The translations under genes and the position numbers were made by a program. The notes under the pieces were generated by a model. The model made no database searches. It saw only the letters and a program-made list of their open reading frames with translations, and was not told the DNA's origin. A DNA stretch of 64,000 bases from Zygaena filipendulae (Eukaryota; Arthropoda; Insecta; Lepidoptera; Zygaenidae). Below are positions 41,740-52,640 of the stretch, piece after piece. Within the stretch, counting starts at the first letter, position 1. The number at the start of each line of letters is the position of its first letter. The stretch covers positions 518,501-582,500 of the forward strand of contig OU015669.1 of assembly GCA_907165275.2 (NCBI GenBank), in the 5' to 3' direction.

Positions 41740-43451
41740 TTGTACAATAAATAAAAATTAAATTGTACTCCTCCGAAAAATATAACGACACATCTTATCC
41801 CAATTTGGTTCTTTTACAACAGAAAGTTGTGTAGGCGATGCCCTTTTGATCTTCATCTCATTGAATAAAATATAACGCAATATTTTTTTTAAAGATAAAT
41901 GTCCATTATGCAGTAGGTATGCTATAAATTGTGTGTTCCGGTCGTCAAAGATAGATGGCATTTTCTGGCCATTCATTGACCCGTATTTGGCATTCAAATA
42001 GTCCAGTCACACATTAGAAATGGTAAGAAAACTACGTATTTTTATATGATCCGAGTTCCATTAATACGATTGCAATAATAAAAAAAGGATGAGGGAAATA
42101 TGATAACGTTTTCAACTCAAAAAAAAAAAGGATTGTAAACACTTCACAAGAGCCAGTTAAGTCCAATCATACCTAAATTTTTTATCCTGTACTAGAAGAG
42201 ATTACGTATTGTATCTATGCCAAGACCAGGCCCTAATGTAAATCAAAGCCTTCTTTTATTCGAGGCAAGTCGGGCAGTAAAAAATCACATAAATTCGCGG
42301 TGCCTTATGCCTTTTGCGTACAAATTGGCGTTGTGATATTATGCAAAAATGTGGCAACCTTCACGTCTGACCGCCCAGGAGGTCAACGCGCACCAACATC
42401 TGAGACGAGTCATTTCCGCAATAACTTGAACTAGATAATAAGTAAGATTTAACTACAGATCCAAATGGGTACCTACTTACTATTGTCTAGCGAAATTTTT
42501 AAGCAGTTTTTTTATCAATTCAAGCGTTGATAAAAGTTGGTCCTTCGAGCCGGATTCAATATTAAGAATGTCATCAATCTATCGATCAAGTAAAATGTTG
42601 TATTAGTATTTTTGATTTTGTTAAATTTTCTGAATCAATAACAAAATTGAAACAATTTTCCTATAATCCTGAAGGCCTGTTTAAGGTCAATTTAAATCAG
42701 GGCTAACATACTCCTGGCTACCTAAACTCATTTTAGATTCTGTCTAGGTAAAAAAATAAAATGATTCAAGATAATAATATAATGGATAAGTATAGTTTTA
42801 ATATGTTCAGTGGCTCACTCATTACGCTGAAAATTACTACTTTTAGAGCTTATCTAAACTAAAATGACACGCCCCACTAGTCAATAAGCTGTTTCAGATG
42901 TGCGATATCATGTATTGATAATATCTCTTTAATAGTGTGAGTGCGGCGACACTGTGCGGCAACTGAGGACGAATGGCGAGACCAGATTTATATGTGTCGT
43001 ATCGATATTTTAACGATGGAGGAGCCCGATGGAGGGGCGCGTCATTTTAGCTTAGATAAGCTCTACTTAATTAAACAATGTTTTAATTCCTTCACTATAT
43101 TATTTAAACAGTTTTCGTGTAATAAAGAAGAAGAAATAATACGTGTCTCGTAAATTTTAAGCGCACTTTTGCAGTCCAGTGTGCGTTGACGTCGAGACAC
43201 ACTGTAAGGAGGTCACCGGTGCGCACGCGCCGCGCCGCGCCACGGTCACCGCTAATCGTTGCCAATCGTTCTGTCACTCCACCGCTAATATATTGCACTC
43301 GCCATTGTATTCGTCTAATTCTACCACAGATAATATAGTAGCTACTATACTAGTATATACCTCTACTATCCGCTTTTGTCATTGGCATTGGCTTCGTTAA
43401 TTAAGATCCAACCAACCAGCGCCATGTATTAAAAAAATATTTTATCTTCTA
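41740..43451. other. Intergenic DNA
   Basis: No gene was recognised. A CpG-rich stretch near 43190-43260 (GCGCACGCGCCGCGCCGCGCC) stands out but has no convincing ORF. Confidence 0.4.
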
Positions 43452-43885
43452 CTAGCGCGGTTTCACCCGCCTTAATTTCGAAGTTCCTGAGGGGATTCCG
43501 GAATAAAAGCACCCTACGTCCTTTTCTGTAGTACCCCTGACAACGTGTGTGCAAAATTTCATGATTATTATCGGTCAAACAAACAAACTCACTTTCGCAT
43601 TTATAACGAGCTAACCCCCGCGGTTTTACCCGCGGTATCGGAGTTTTGGGATGGGAATTTTGGGATAAAAAGTCTACGTCACTCAGGATCAATTTAGCTT
43701 CCTATTTATAATATTATGTACCTAACAAACCTCACAAACTCCGGAGTTCCCGCAGGAGTACCCTAAGTACCCTATATCATAAGTGAAAGAATTTTTAAAG
43801 TAGGTTCAGTAGATCCAGAGATTACCCCCTACAACGTCACAAACTCACAAACTTTTGCTCTTTATAATATTAGTATAGATAGTAT
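43452..43885 (-). mobile_element. Two Helitron fragments in series
   Basis: The first starts CTAGCGCGGTTTCACCCGCC near 43452. The second has CCCCGCGGTTTTACCCGCGG near 43616, a duplicated middle and a TATAATATTAGTATAGA 5' end near 43880. Confidence 0.6.
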
Positions 43886-45103
43886 GAATTATAGTTAGCA
43901 TTCATTACCTAACTTTCTGTTACTATTGATTAAATATCTGCAATATATGTAGGTGAATACGTAATAAAACAGCTTATTCAATGAAAGTGTTTAACTCATG
44001 TTTAACATAATAGGTACCAGGTACAATTAACAATGAAAATAATTAACTCCACAACTGATTCAGCCACTCTCTAGTCGAGGACTTGTCACGTAACCCCTTG
44101 TTATGATAACACCATTGTATAAATGAAATCGAAGTTACTCATGAGTGTTTCACGGATTTTAACCGACTTTGAAGAAAAAGGGAAAGTGATATAATAACTG
44201 AAGACGTGTTACAAAGTGTTGTTATGTCGTCTATGATTTTTTACAAAATTATCTCCGCCGATGTAAATATACTAGACCGACTTTTTCATAGTAGTATTGT
44301 AAAAATTTAAAAAAATTAAAAATTATTGTCCAATACAACACCTTATAACACAAAAAAAAAAACATTTTTAACCATTTTTTATCAACATGAAAATAAATGA
44401 CCGAACCGACCGATCTTTGATTCCCGCCAAAAAACTCCTAGTTTATTGTTTACAAAAAAACATTTAAATGTAATTTCTTTTTTTAATGTTCAACTCCAGT
44501 GCGGTTCTACATTTTGGTTTTCTTTTTTGTACTTTTTGTTACAAAAGCCTTATTGTTACTGTATTGAACCTATTATCTCTTATACAAAGACAATAAGATG
44601 CATGGTTTATTGGTTGGTTTGTTATATTATTATGTATAAAACAAATTCGCTTCCCGTCTGTTCCTATATGTATGCTTAGATCTTTAAAACTTCGCAACGG
44701 ATTTTAATGCGGTTTTTACCAATAGATAGAGTGGCATGAGGCAGGTTTATAACATATATATTTCACACTGGAATTCCCGCGGGAACTCTGAAATTACCGC
44801 GGGTGAAACCGCGGGGGACGGCTAGTACAAGTACCTTTATATTATATGCCTTTCTCCGGCGCTGGTTTTTAGTTTCCCAATCCCAACCTTCGTTTGTTAT
44901 CTCTCATTAACCTTATCAAGACACAGGAGCGGGTCGTCGACCTAATTATTTATACCTTATCATGTAAAACAAAGTTTGATAAAAAAAACGTGATTACGTT
45001 ATTAATGTAAGAAGTACGCATTCTATGGTGTTAATTGAGCAATATTTATACAAATATTAAAAGGAGAAGAATTCAATGGCGGCAGAGTGTTGACATATTA
45101 TAT
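43886..45103. other. AT-rich DNA with one Helitron
   Basis: A Helitron 3' part is at about 44690-44825 (GCGGGTGAAACCGCGGGGGA, CGGCTAG before T). No gene was recognised. Confidence 0.45.
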
Positions 45104-45570
45104 GTAGGGTAAAACCAGGATAGTTGCCCTGGGGGTATAGTTGCCCCGATCGTAATTACTCTAGTTACGCAGATGAATCGCGTGCTATTTTATTTATCTA
45201 TCAAAAGACTTTCCAACTACTATTAAGTGGACCGCGTCTCATGTCTCTGTGCGATTGCACGGGAACGCAAGGTGCGATCAAAGATTTTTCGGGATAGATG
45301 CCTTGTTTCCCGGCGGGTCGTCTATCCTAAATGTAATTTATATGGACTAGGCAACTATCCCATATATGGGATAGATGTCACAAAAAGTAGAGGTCCGTAG
45401 AAATCGCTAATACTCTGGAAATTTCAAAGATAATGTCTTTTACATTTAATAAATTTGTAGATAAAGAACCAAAGTACTTGCCAGTTTAAAAAATAAAATA
45501 TTTTGATTTATGTACTGGGAGATATAAAATGATTTCGAAAAGTGTGGCAACTATCCGGGTTTTACCCTAC
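45104..45570. mobile_element. MITE with 24-bp TIRs (GTAGGGTAAAACC)
   Basis: The left end GTAGGGTAAAACCAGGATAG and the right end CTATCCGGGTTTTACCCTAC are inverted copies with a single mismatch. 467 bp; internal ATAGTTGCCCC and GGGATAGATG repeats; no ORF. No obvious target duplication. Confidence 0.8.
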
Positions 45571-45689
45571 TTGGGTACATTTCTCAAAACAGAATTTCAG
45601 TAGCCGCAGTTTATGCTGTAAGGAGAGATTTTTTTATTAATAACCATTTATTTATCTCTATATATAGGTATATATGTACCTACTTATAT

Positions 45690-45877
45690 ATATTATAAAT
45701 GTGAAAGAGTGGATATTTGGATGTTTGTTAATCAATCACGCAAAAACGGTGAACGGATTGGATGAAATTTGGCATGCACATTATCAGGGGTACAGAGAAG
45801 GATATAGGGTACTTTTTATCCCGGAATTCCCACGGGAACTCCGAAATTACCGCGGGTGAAACCGCGGGGCACAGCTA
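45690..45877 (+). mobile_element. Non-autonomous Helitron, CTAT end
   Basis: ATATTATAAATGTGAAAGAG to CGCGGGGCACAGCTA, followed by TTA; the terminal G is lost. Confidence 0.7.
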
Positions 45878-45894
45878 TTATTATATAAGAATGA

Positions 45895-46169
45895 ATCCCT
45901 ATTTCCCTTGCTCACGGCATCACGCGTGAACGGCTGGACCAATTTTGCTAAATTTTTTTTTTTATTCTAAGGACAAGAATATGAAAGAAATTTGAAGTTG
46001 CTGCGGGAATTCCGAAAACTCACGCGGGTTAATCTCCGCAATGGTTGGATCGATTTTGACGGGACTTTCACTGCTAATTAGCTGATGTTATAAGAAGTAA
46101 ATTAGACTACTTTAAAGTTCCTACTGAAGCTCCCAAACTCAAGTGGCTGAAACCGTGGGGCACAGCCAG
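45895..46169 (+). mobile_element. Chimeric Helitron B, copy 2
   Basis: Same double-middle structure as 35881-36161, more degraded at the hairpin and ending CCAG. Confidence 0.6.
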
Positions 46170-46194
46170 TTTAGAATTAAAAAACAACAAACAG

Positions 46195-46522
46195 GTAATG
46201 AAGTTATTAATATGATGACTAAATTTTAACTTTTCTCTCTTGAAGATATTAGTAAAAAACGTATTTTTCCATTTCTTACTTAATAAAAAAGTAACGTCGA
46301 TACATTGAGTTGAAATTCCATTTGACGTCATACCGAGGCACACTTTATACTTAGCTACGACGTCGTGACCTCTCATTCCCAAACTTTAATGCGTTTTTTC
46401 TAAATATTTTTTCAATAATTCGAAAAAGCAAAAAATACATGTCTATTATTTTTTTTACTATCTAGATTCTAGGTAACTGCCTGAATTTTGATTTTTATAC
46501 CTTGTCATCATGCCCATTATTA
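46195..46522 (-). mobile_element. CRE-bearing MITE, divergent copy
   Basis: Follows the same order as the family (ATTGAGTTGAAATTCC, TTTGACGTCATACC, ACGACGTCGTGACC, AAACTTTAATGCG) but with many changes. It ends CATCATGCCCATTATT. Confidence 0.65.
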
Positions 46523-46824
46523 GGGAGAGAAATATGTAGAGCTGGCCTTAAACAACTAAGTTATAATAATTTTTAAGATGAATCTTTAAAGTAAGAATTG
46601 TTGTCGACCATTGGAGTATTATTATAATATTATGGACACAATATTTTTGTTCTGCACGTAGGTAGGTATTTAGCGTATTTATTTTCCTCTGTGATTTTGT
46701 GATTCACTATACCATTCATTGCGGATGGTTATCTAATTATTTATTATAATAAACTGTCTCACACCTGCGAGATAAGGCAAAAGTCTGGAGATAGCGCTGC
46801 ACTTATTACTGACCAAAAAAAAAA

Positions 46825-47324
46825 NNNNNNNNNNNNNNNNNNNNNNNNNNNNNNNNNNNNNNNNNNNNNNNNNNNNNNNNNNNNNNNNNNNNNNNNNNNN
46901 NNNNNNNNNNNNNNNNNNNNNNNNNNNNNNNNNNNNNNNNNNNNNNNNNNNNNNNNNNNNNNNNNNNNNNNNNNNNNNNNNNNNNNNNNNNNNNNNNNNN
47001 NNNNNNNNNNNNNNNNNNNNNNNNNNNNNNNNNNNNNNNNNNNNNNNNNNNNNNNNNNNNNNNNNNNNNNNNNNNNNNNNNNNNNNNNNNNNNNNNNNNN
47101 NNNNNNNNNNNNNNNNNNNNNNNNNNNNNNNNNNNNNNNNNNNNNNNNNNNNNNNNNNNNNNNNNNNNNNNNNNNNNNNNNNNNNNNNNNNNNNNNNNNN
47201 NNNNNNNNNNNNNNNNNNNNNNNNNNNNNNNNNNNNNNNNNNNNNNNNNNNNNNNNNNNNNNNNNNNNNNNNNNNNNNNNNNNNNNNNNNNNNNNNNNNN
47301 NNNNNNNNNNNNNNNNNNNNNNNN
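46825..47324. other. Assembly gap (500 N)
   Basis: Exactly 500 N. Both edges carry the sequence ACTGACCAAAAAAAAA. Confidence 1.
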
Positions 47325-49310
47325 ACTGACCAAAAAAAAAATGTAGGAATGGTTTTAACGCGGTTTTTCTCGTTCTTTTTTAGAACTTGGAATAGTTGGA
47401 AAAGTTACTTCAAAAAGGACTGAACTCCATAGCTAATCTCTATCCACGGAGACAAGTTAATATGGCGCTCTCTCTGTCACGTAATCTCATACAAAAGACA
47501 AAGACAAAACAGTCCGTGTGCGTAAACTATTCTGAATGCCACGAATGCCAGTACGGGTACACGTAGGGGGTACAAAATGGACAAGATGACACAGGCATCA
47601 TATTTCCTATTCTGCCGCCATAGACAACTACATCACGTGACACTCCCGGCTCATACCAACCTGGCAAAATGTAAACTAGCGCCAGTCTGTTCGGGTCTCA
47701 CGGCCGACGACAAACATTGGTAAGTTACGAGTTTCTTTCAACTGCAGGCAGTTTTTTGTACCTACTCTGCACATATCGCTGACCAATCACAAACGAAGTC
47801 TATGTTTTCCCTATTAACTTGTCTCCGTGGATAGAGTAGTGAGTGCAGGCTCTAAATAGGTAGGAAGAAAAGAGGTTTACTTAGTTCACCTATTAATTTC
47901 GTAGATAATAATATTTTGAAAAACCTTGAAACCAACCAACTCAAAAAGCCAGACCTTCATCGGTAGCCACAATCTTTGGTTGCTTGTTAGGGCAGTTTGA
48001 CGGCACTCGTTTTAATGATAACCTAGTCAGTTTTAAGTACTTAAAGATTAAAAAAAGCTACCGGACTCAGAGACTTTCTTTAAATTAACATTAATTGGCA
48101 TTTAACTAATTAAGTTAAATTTAGCCTTTACTTAAAATTTAGTAATCTAACTACGGCTCTGAGTGCGGCCGTTAGACACTGAGCTTACAAAGATCCCTGA
48201 ATTGGTTTACAAAGGTATAATTCTGCTGGAAAACTTATAAACCGAAGCCATCAATAAACCAGTTTATGTAAGCGACAGTCAACACACTATAGTCTACTTG
48301 TTCTTATCGAAGAAAGAAATATCACCTATATAATATTTTAATTTAAGTCCAGTACCATTTTTTTAATGGAACACTTATGGTCAAAATTAAATGACTAGGT
48401 TTTTGTAGAAGATTTTTCAGTGTAATCTATCGTCTTTGTAATAACAATGGTAATCCTTGGACATTATCAAATGGTCCCCAAACAAAGCAACGCTTGTGCT
48501 ATCTAAACAAGGAAACTGATTTAAAACGTACTTGTATATACGTATGATATAATAGGTAAGTACATCATTTAAAAAAAAATCAGCTTCAGGCTAAACTACA
48601 AAATATATTCATCAGTAACTTAACCCTGACGCTCTGAAGTTCACTAACCGCTACACCAAACACCAAAGATATTGAAGGAGAATAGATAGACAATACGCTC
48701 GGCCGCTAAGCTTTCCCCTTGAACCACGCAGTGGTCAAATGATCTTATGCTAGCAAAATGCCGTTGGCTAGCAGAGACTATTGTCTGTAGATACCACTTG
48801 ACGGAAAGCGATGTGATTGGCTATTTGAAATGTACTTTGTGGTGATTGATATTTGATTGCGTCGCAACAATGTGATTGGTTTTATAGTATACTTATTACT
48901 CTGAGGTTTTATTTTGATCATTCCCCCGCAAAAAATGTTGACGTGGTTGACGTGGATTGCTAGTAAAAGTTCATATTCTTCGTCTATTCTCTTATAATGT
49001 CTTTGCCAAAATATACCAGTGGTTCATTCATTTGTCTTGTTGTTGTCAATTGTTTTTTTAGAAATCAGTTTCAGGATAAACTAGTATAATTACACATTGC
49101 GCTATTCTGTAGACCGTCTGTCTGTTCGCTGATTATTATTTATGTAAATACTAGTATGAGTTATTACATACTATAGATTTCTATCTTTACATAATGCATG
49201 TGGTACCTTATCAGTAATCACAAAGAGTGATCGCACAGGTGTTTTATTATGTGATAAATGCCGATATATAAGCCTCGATAACGGTTCTAGTTCAACTATT
49301 TGTCGAGGAG
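47325..49310. other. Intergenic DNA upstream of the NPC2 pair
   Basis: Contains a deleted foldback MITE (48061-48174) and a tRNA-A-box-like remnant near 48640. GATATATAAGCC at about 49262 lies 49 bp before the NPC2-A ATG and may act as a TATA box. Confidence 0.45.
48061..48174. mobile_element. Foldback MITE, deleted copy 3
   Basis: CCGGACTCAGAGACTTTC at one end, GCTCTGAGTGCGGCCGTTAG at the other and TTAATTGGCATTTAA in the middle. It is half the length of the other copies. Confidence 0.7.
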
Positions 49311-52300
49311 ATGTTGACTATTTCGTTATTGGTGGCCCTGCTGGGTCTCGCGAGTGGTCAGACAACTAACGTGTTGCCATGTGAGTATAATCTTATATAT
49401 ACGAGTATATAAAAGAAAGTCGTGTTGGTTACACTATTTATAACTCAAGAACGGCTGAACCGATTTGGCTGAAAGTTGGCGCGGAGGTAGCTTAGAACCA
49501 GGAAACGGACATAGGATACTTTTTACCCCGGAATTCCCGCATGAACTCCGAAATAAACGTCGGTGAAATCTCATGAAATTTTGCATACTTAGGTACACAT
49601 TGTCAGGGGTACAGAGAAGGACATAGGGTAGGTACTTTGCATTCCGGAATTCCTGCGGGATCTCCGAAATTTCCGCGGGTGAAACCGCGCGAAACAGCTA
49701 GCTACCGAATAATGTGAAGTCTGAGGTAATTTTGGACATGGAGTAAGTATGAGTAACCTTTGCATCTTGCAACCTACAAATCCTCCATTCATATATGATG
49801 GGGGAATCAATTCAATGTCATAGATCTTAAGATAGAGGGAGTATCCGTACTTGCCCTATGTCTGACATTACCTCAACCCCAACGTACCCTAGTGAGATAC
49901 AAACAAAAAAGAAAAATATGTGACCCTTTTCTGGGCATATCATATTTGAAAAAGTAATCAAATAAGAGGTAAAAACTAAGGTCTTTAAAGTTGTGCTCTC
50001 ATTTATTCATTGGTTCAATTCCTTGAGATTAAGTTTAGTGAAGTCATTCATTGCTTTGGATCGTGCTAGTGAGTCCCCTAACATAAGGTCAAACATAAGT
50101 TCCCCTAAATTATTTTGCTTATCGTCAACACTGCACACTGCACTACAGTTGTGTCTTCGAAATTTTCCTTTTTCTTTTCAACAGACTGTTGAAATAAATA
50201 AAACACAAGTGAAAAAAAAGAAACTCATAAAAACCACAAACCAAGTCTTTTCTCCCAGAGATAAAGTGGAGTTTTCTGGTTCTATTTTTTTGGCTTAAAC
50301 TTTCTACAGATTTATTGATCTTGAAGAACTCATTTAATATGCTGGTGAAAAAACTTTTCTAGGTGATGACCGTTTTGGTCCTTTGCCGATCAACGCCCAC
50401 GTCGGGGGCTGCGTGAACCCACCCTGCCAACTACCCCAGCTTCAAGATGCCATCATATCTTTAATATTCAAAGCTCGTGAGTATCAATACTAAATGTAAA
50501 CTAATATTATAAATAGGTAAAGTTCCTAAGGTTAGCCGTAAAAGATCTCTGGAAATATTCGACCGAACGCGAAAATTTTTGACTCCTACGAAACTTAGGT
50601 CCATCCTCCATCCTCCATCCTCCATCCTGAGTTTTATACTAGGATACTTTTTATCTCTAAATACAGAGTTTCCGCAGGAATACTGACATTCATGCGGGTT
50701 AAACCAGTGGTTTAGGAAGTGGAATAGAGAATAATGTACTTTCATCCTGATATACATACAACGTGTTAATGAATTAACTGAAAACTTGATACACCCCATT
50801 TAAAAAAATAAACAATAATATGATTAAAATATATTTTATGTCGAAAAAATTTGTACTTTAAAAGTTATTCAACATTAGTTTGGAGGTGACCCTATCTATA
50901 AAATTCCAAGCGCTACGCCCGCACAGTTCGAATTTTTTTGCTGCGGGCGGCGTACGTGCTAAATATTATATTATAAATATTTTAGACATGGGCTAGTAAA
51001 AATGAAAAAATATAACCTATATTAAAACATAGTGCGATCGATTCGTTAGTTGATTCTGAGCAAATTACTTTCTAGTTTTCAGTTAATTCATTAACACTTT
51101 GTATAGTACTTCCCACTGTTATTCCGAAATTAACAAATGTGGTATTCGCCAAAATAAGTAAAATAAATTTATAGCCTGAGATTGTTTAAAATAGTGTTCT
51201 ATTTTTTTTTATTTAAATAAAATACAAATTCTTGTAGGAAATTTCTATTTTACTGTCGTAAACCGCCAGTCCTGTTCACAGGCCAGTAATATTTTTTTTT
51301 GCTATGGTCATCGAGTAACAGCTTGTAGATTCTTTCATTACACACTCTAACAGTTAAAAATAAAATAATTTTATTACCAAATTCCTTTTTTCAGCGCACG
51401 TTATATATTCGATGACCACCCTGGCTCGAGCCAACTTAGGTGGTCTTAACATCGACTACCCGCTGGGAGAACACGCCATCACGTGCAATTTCCTGGAGAA
51501 CACCTACTGTCCCATCATCAAGGATGAAGTTCTGGTCTACACTCTCAGATTTTACATACTCCAGATATTTCCACAGGTAATAATCATCATTATTTCTTTC
51601 ATCTCAGAATAATCGCGTAAACGGCTTTAATAATTCTCATGAAATTTAGTATGCAGGAGGTTTCGGGGGCGATTAGTCGATCTAGCTAGGTTTCATTTTT
51701 AGAAAACGTCATTTTATCCGTGTTTTAAGGCAAAGAAAAATTAGTGTTTGGTACTGCTTATCTACTAACCACCAGATGGCGCTACGAGCGAAGCTCGGTC
51801 ACCCAGATAGGTATTAGTCAAATTTAATTAAGGTTTTTGCACAATATCATGCAAAGAGCGGACCTAATGTCGTATTTATGGCCATTCTCATTCTCTGCCA
51901 GTCAACCTTCAGGATATACAGTAATTGCGCTATTTGATAAGATTTTGCAGAAACTTACTGCAATTGCTAAAGAAATACTAACAAACGCGTTGCTGACAGC
52001 CATAGAGGTGAAGATGCCATAGAAATGATTAATGAATTTCAGGATTCTTTTAAGAACTCACATTTTTCTGGCATGAAATTCTACAGCACAAAATACTATT
52101 TACAAAGTAGGTATCTTAAGTAATCATGAAAATCCGTTGAGGAAGATTAGGCCTGACAGACAGACAGGAGAAATTTAGCTCAATAAATATCAATCAATAA
52201 AATGCACTTAAGTCAATGGTTTTAATTACCTTGGCAAAGCTACGCTAGAGTTTGTCATAGATAAACATTATACTATATTTTCTGCTTATTTATCGTTTCA

Positions 52301-52427
52301 GGGTACCTCAGTCACTGTCGACTTCCGTGTAGTGGACCACAATGAGGAGCCTCTAGCCTGCATTCGAGTCCCTATCCAAATAACTTCTCCAGCTGGGAGA
52401 TCTGATAACGCCACCTCGATAATTTAG
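49311..52427 (+). CDS. NPC2-like secreted lipid-binding protein, paralog A
   Basis: Member of the NPC2/ML (MD-2-related lipid-recognition) family: small secreted beta-sandwich proteins that carry sterols, fatty acids or semiochemicals. Exons 49311..49380, 50363..50476, 51395..51576, 52302..52427; intron phases 1, 1, 0; 163 aa. Residues 1-17 (MLTISLLVALLGLASGQ) are a signal peptide. The mature chain has the six family cysteines in order: VLPC, GGC and NPPC, ITC, NTYC and PLAC, consistent with three disulfides. Typical phrases are FLENTYCPIIKDEVLVY and VTVDFRVVD. The Cys codon of VLPC is split by intron 1. A paralog with the same architecture starts 2.9 kb downstream on the same strand. Ligand unknown. 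Confidence 0.93.
49398..49701 (+). mobile_element. Chimeric Helitron A, copy 2 (NPC2-A intron 1)
   Basis: Nearly the same sequence as 41431-41739, including the fusion point GGTGAAATCTCATGAAATTT. It begins about 17 bp after the intron-1 donor and ends GCGAAACAGCTAG. Confidence 0.8.
50757..51104. mobile_element. TIR MITE, copy 2 (NPC2-A intron 2)
   Basis: TACAACGTGTTAATGAATTA at the left with its inverse at the right, and the same GC-rich core (GCTGCGGGCGGCGTACG) as 22603-22957. Confidence 0.85.
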
Positions 52428-52435
52428 CTACACCG

Positions 52436-52640
52436 TGACACTCTATATAAGCGAACGAATTTAACTCCTTACTACTACACGCAGGCGGCTTGTGTGCACA
52501 CGTGCAGGTGTGTGTGTGGCTTAGGGCTCGCGGCGGGGCGCGGCGGGCGGCGGGGGGAGAGGGACACATTCAAGTTGATATTGTCCGACACACACACACA
52601 GTAACAGTCCACACCGCATCACCTCTAGGCTCGCCGCTAC
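52436..52640 (+). repeat. GC-rich dispersed element just after NPC2-A stop
   Basis: Starts GTGACACTC 8 bp past the stop codon, then GTGTGCACACGTGCAGG, GGCGGGGCGCGGCGGGCGG, CACATTCAAGTTGATATTGT and CCTCTAGGCTCGCCGC. It matches 27835-28040 in inverted orientation. It probably forms part of the NPC2-A 3' UTR. Confidence 0.7.

Noticed and set aside
46806..47333. 175-aa ORF of unknown residues
   Set aside because: It is the N gap read as open frame.
50461..50799. 112-aa minus-strand ORF with a CCATCCT tandem repeat
   Set aside because: It lies in NPC2-A intron 2 and its repeat (50601-50628) is a simple minisatellite; no homology recognised.
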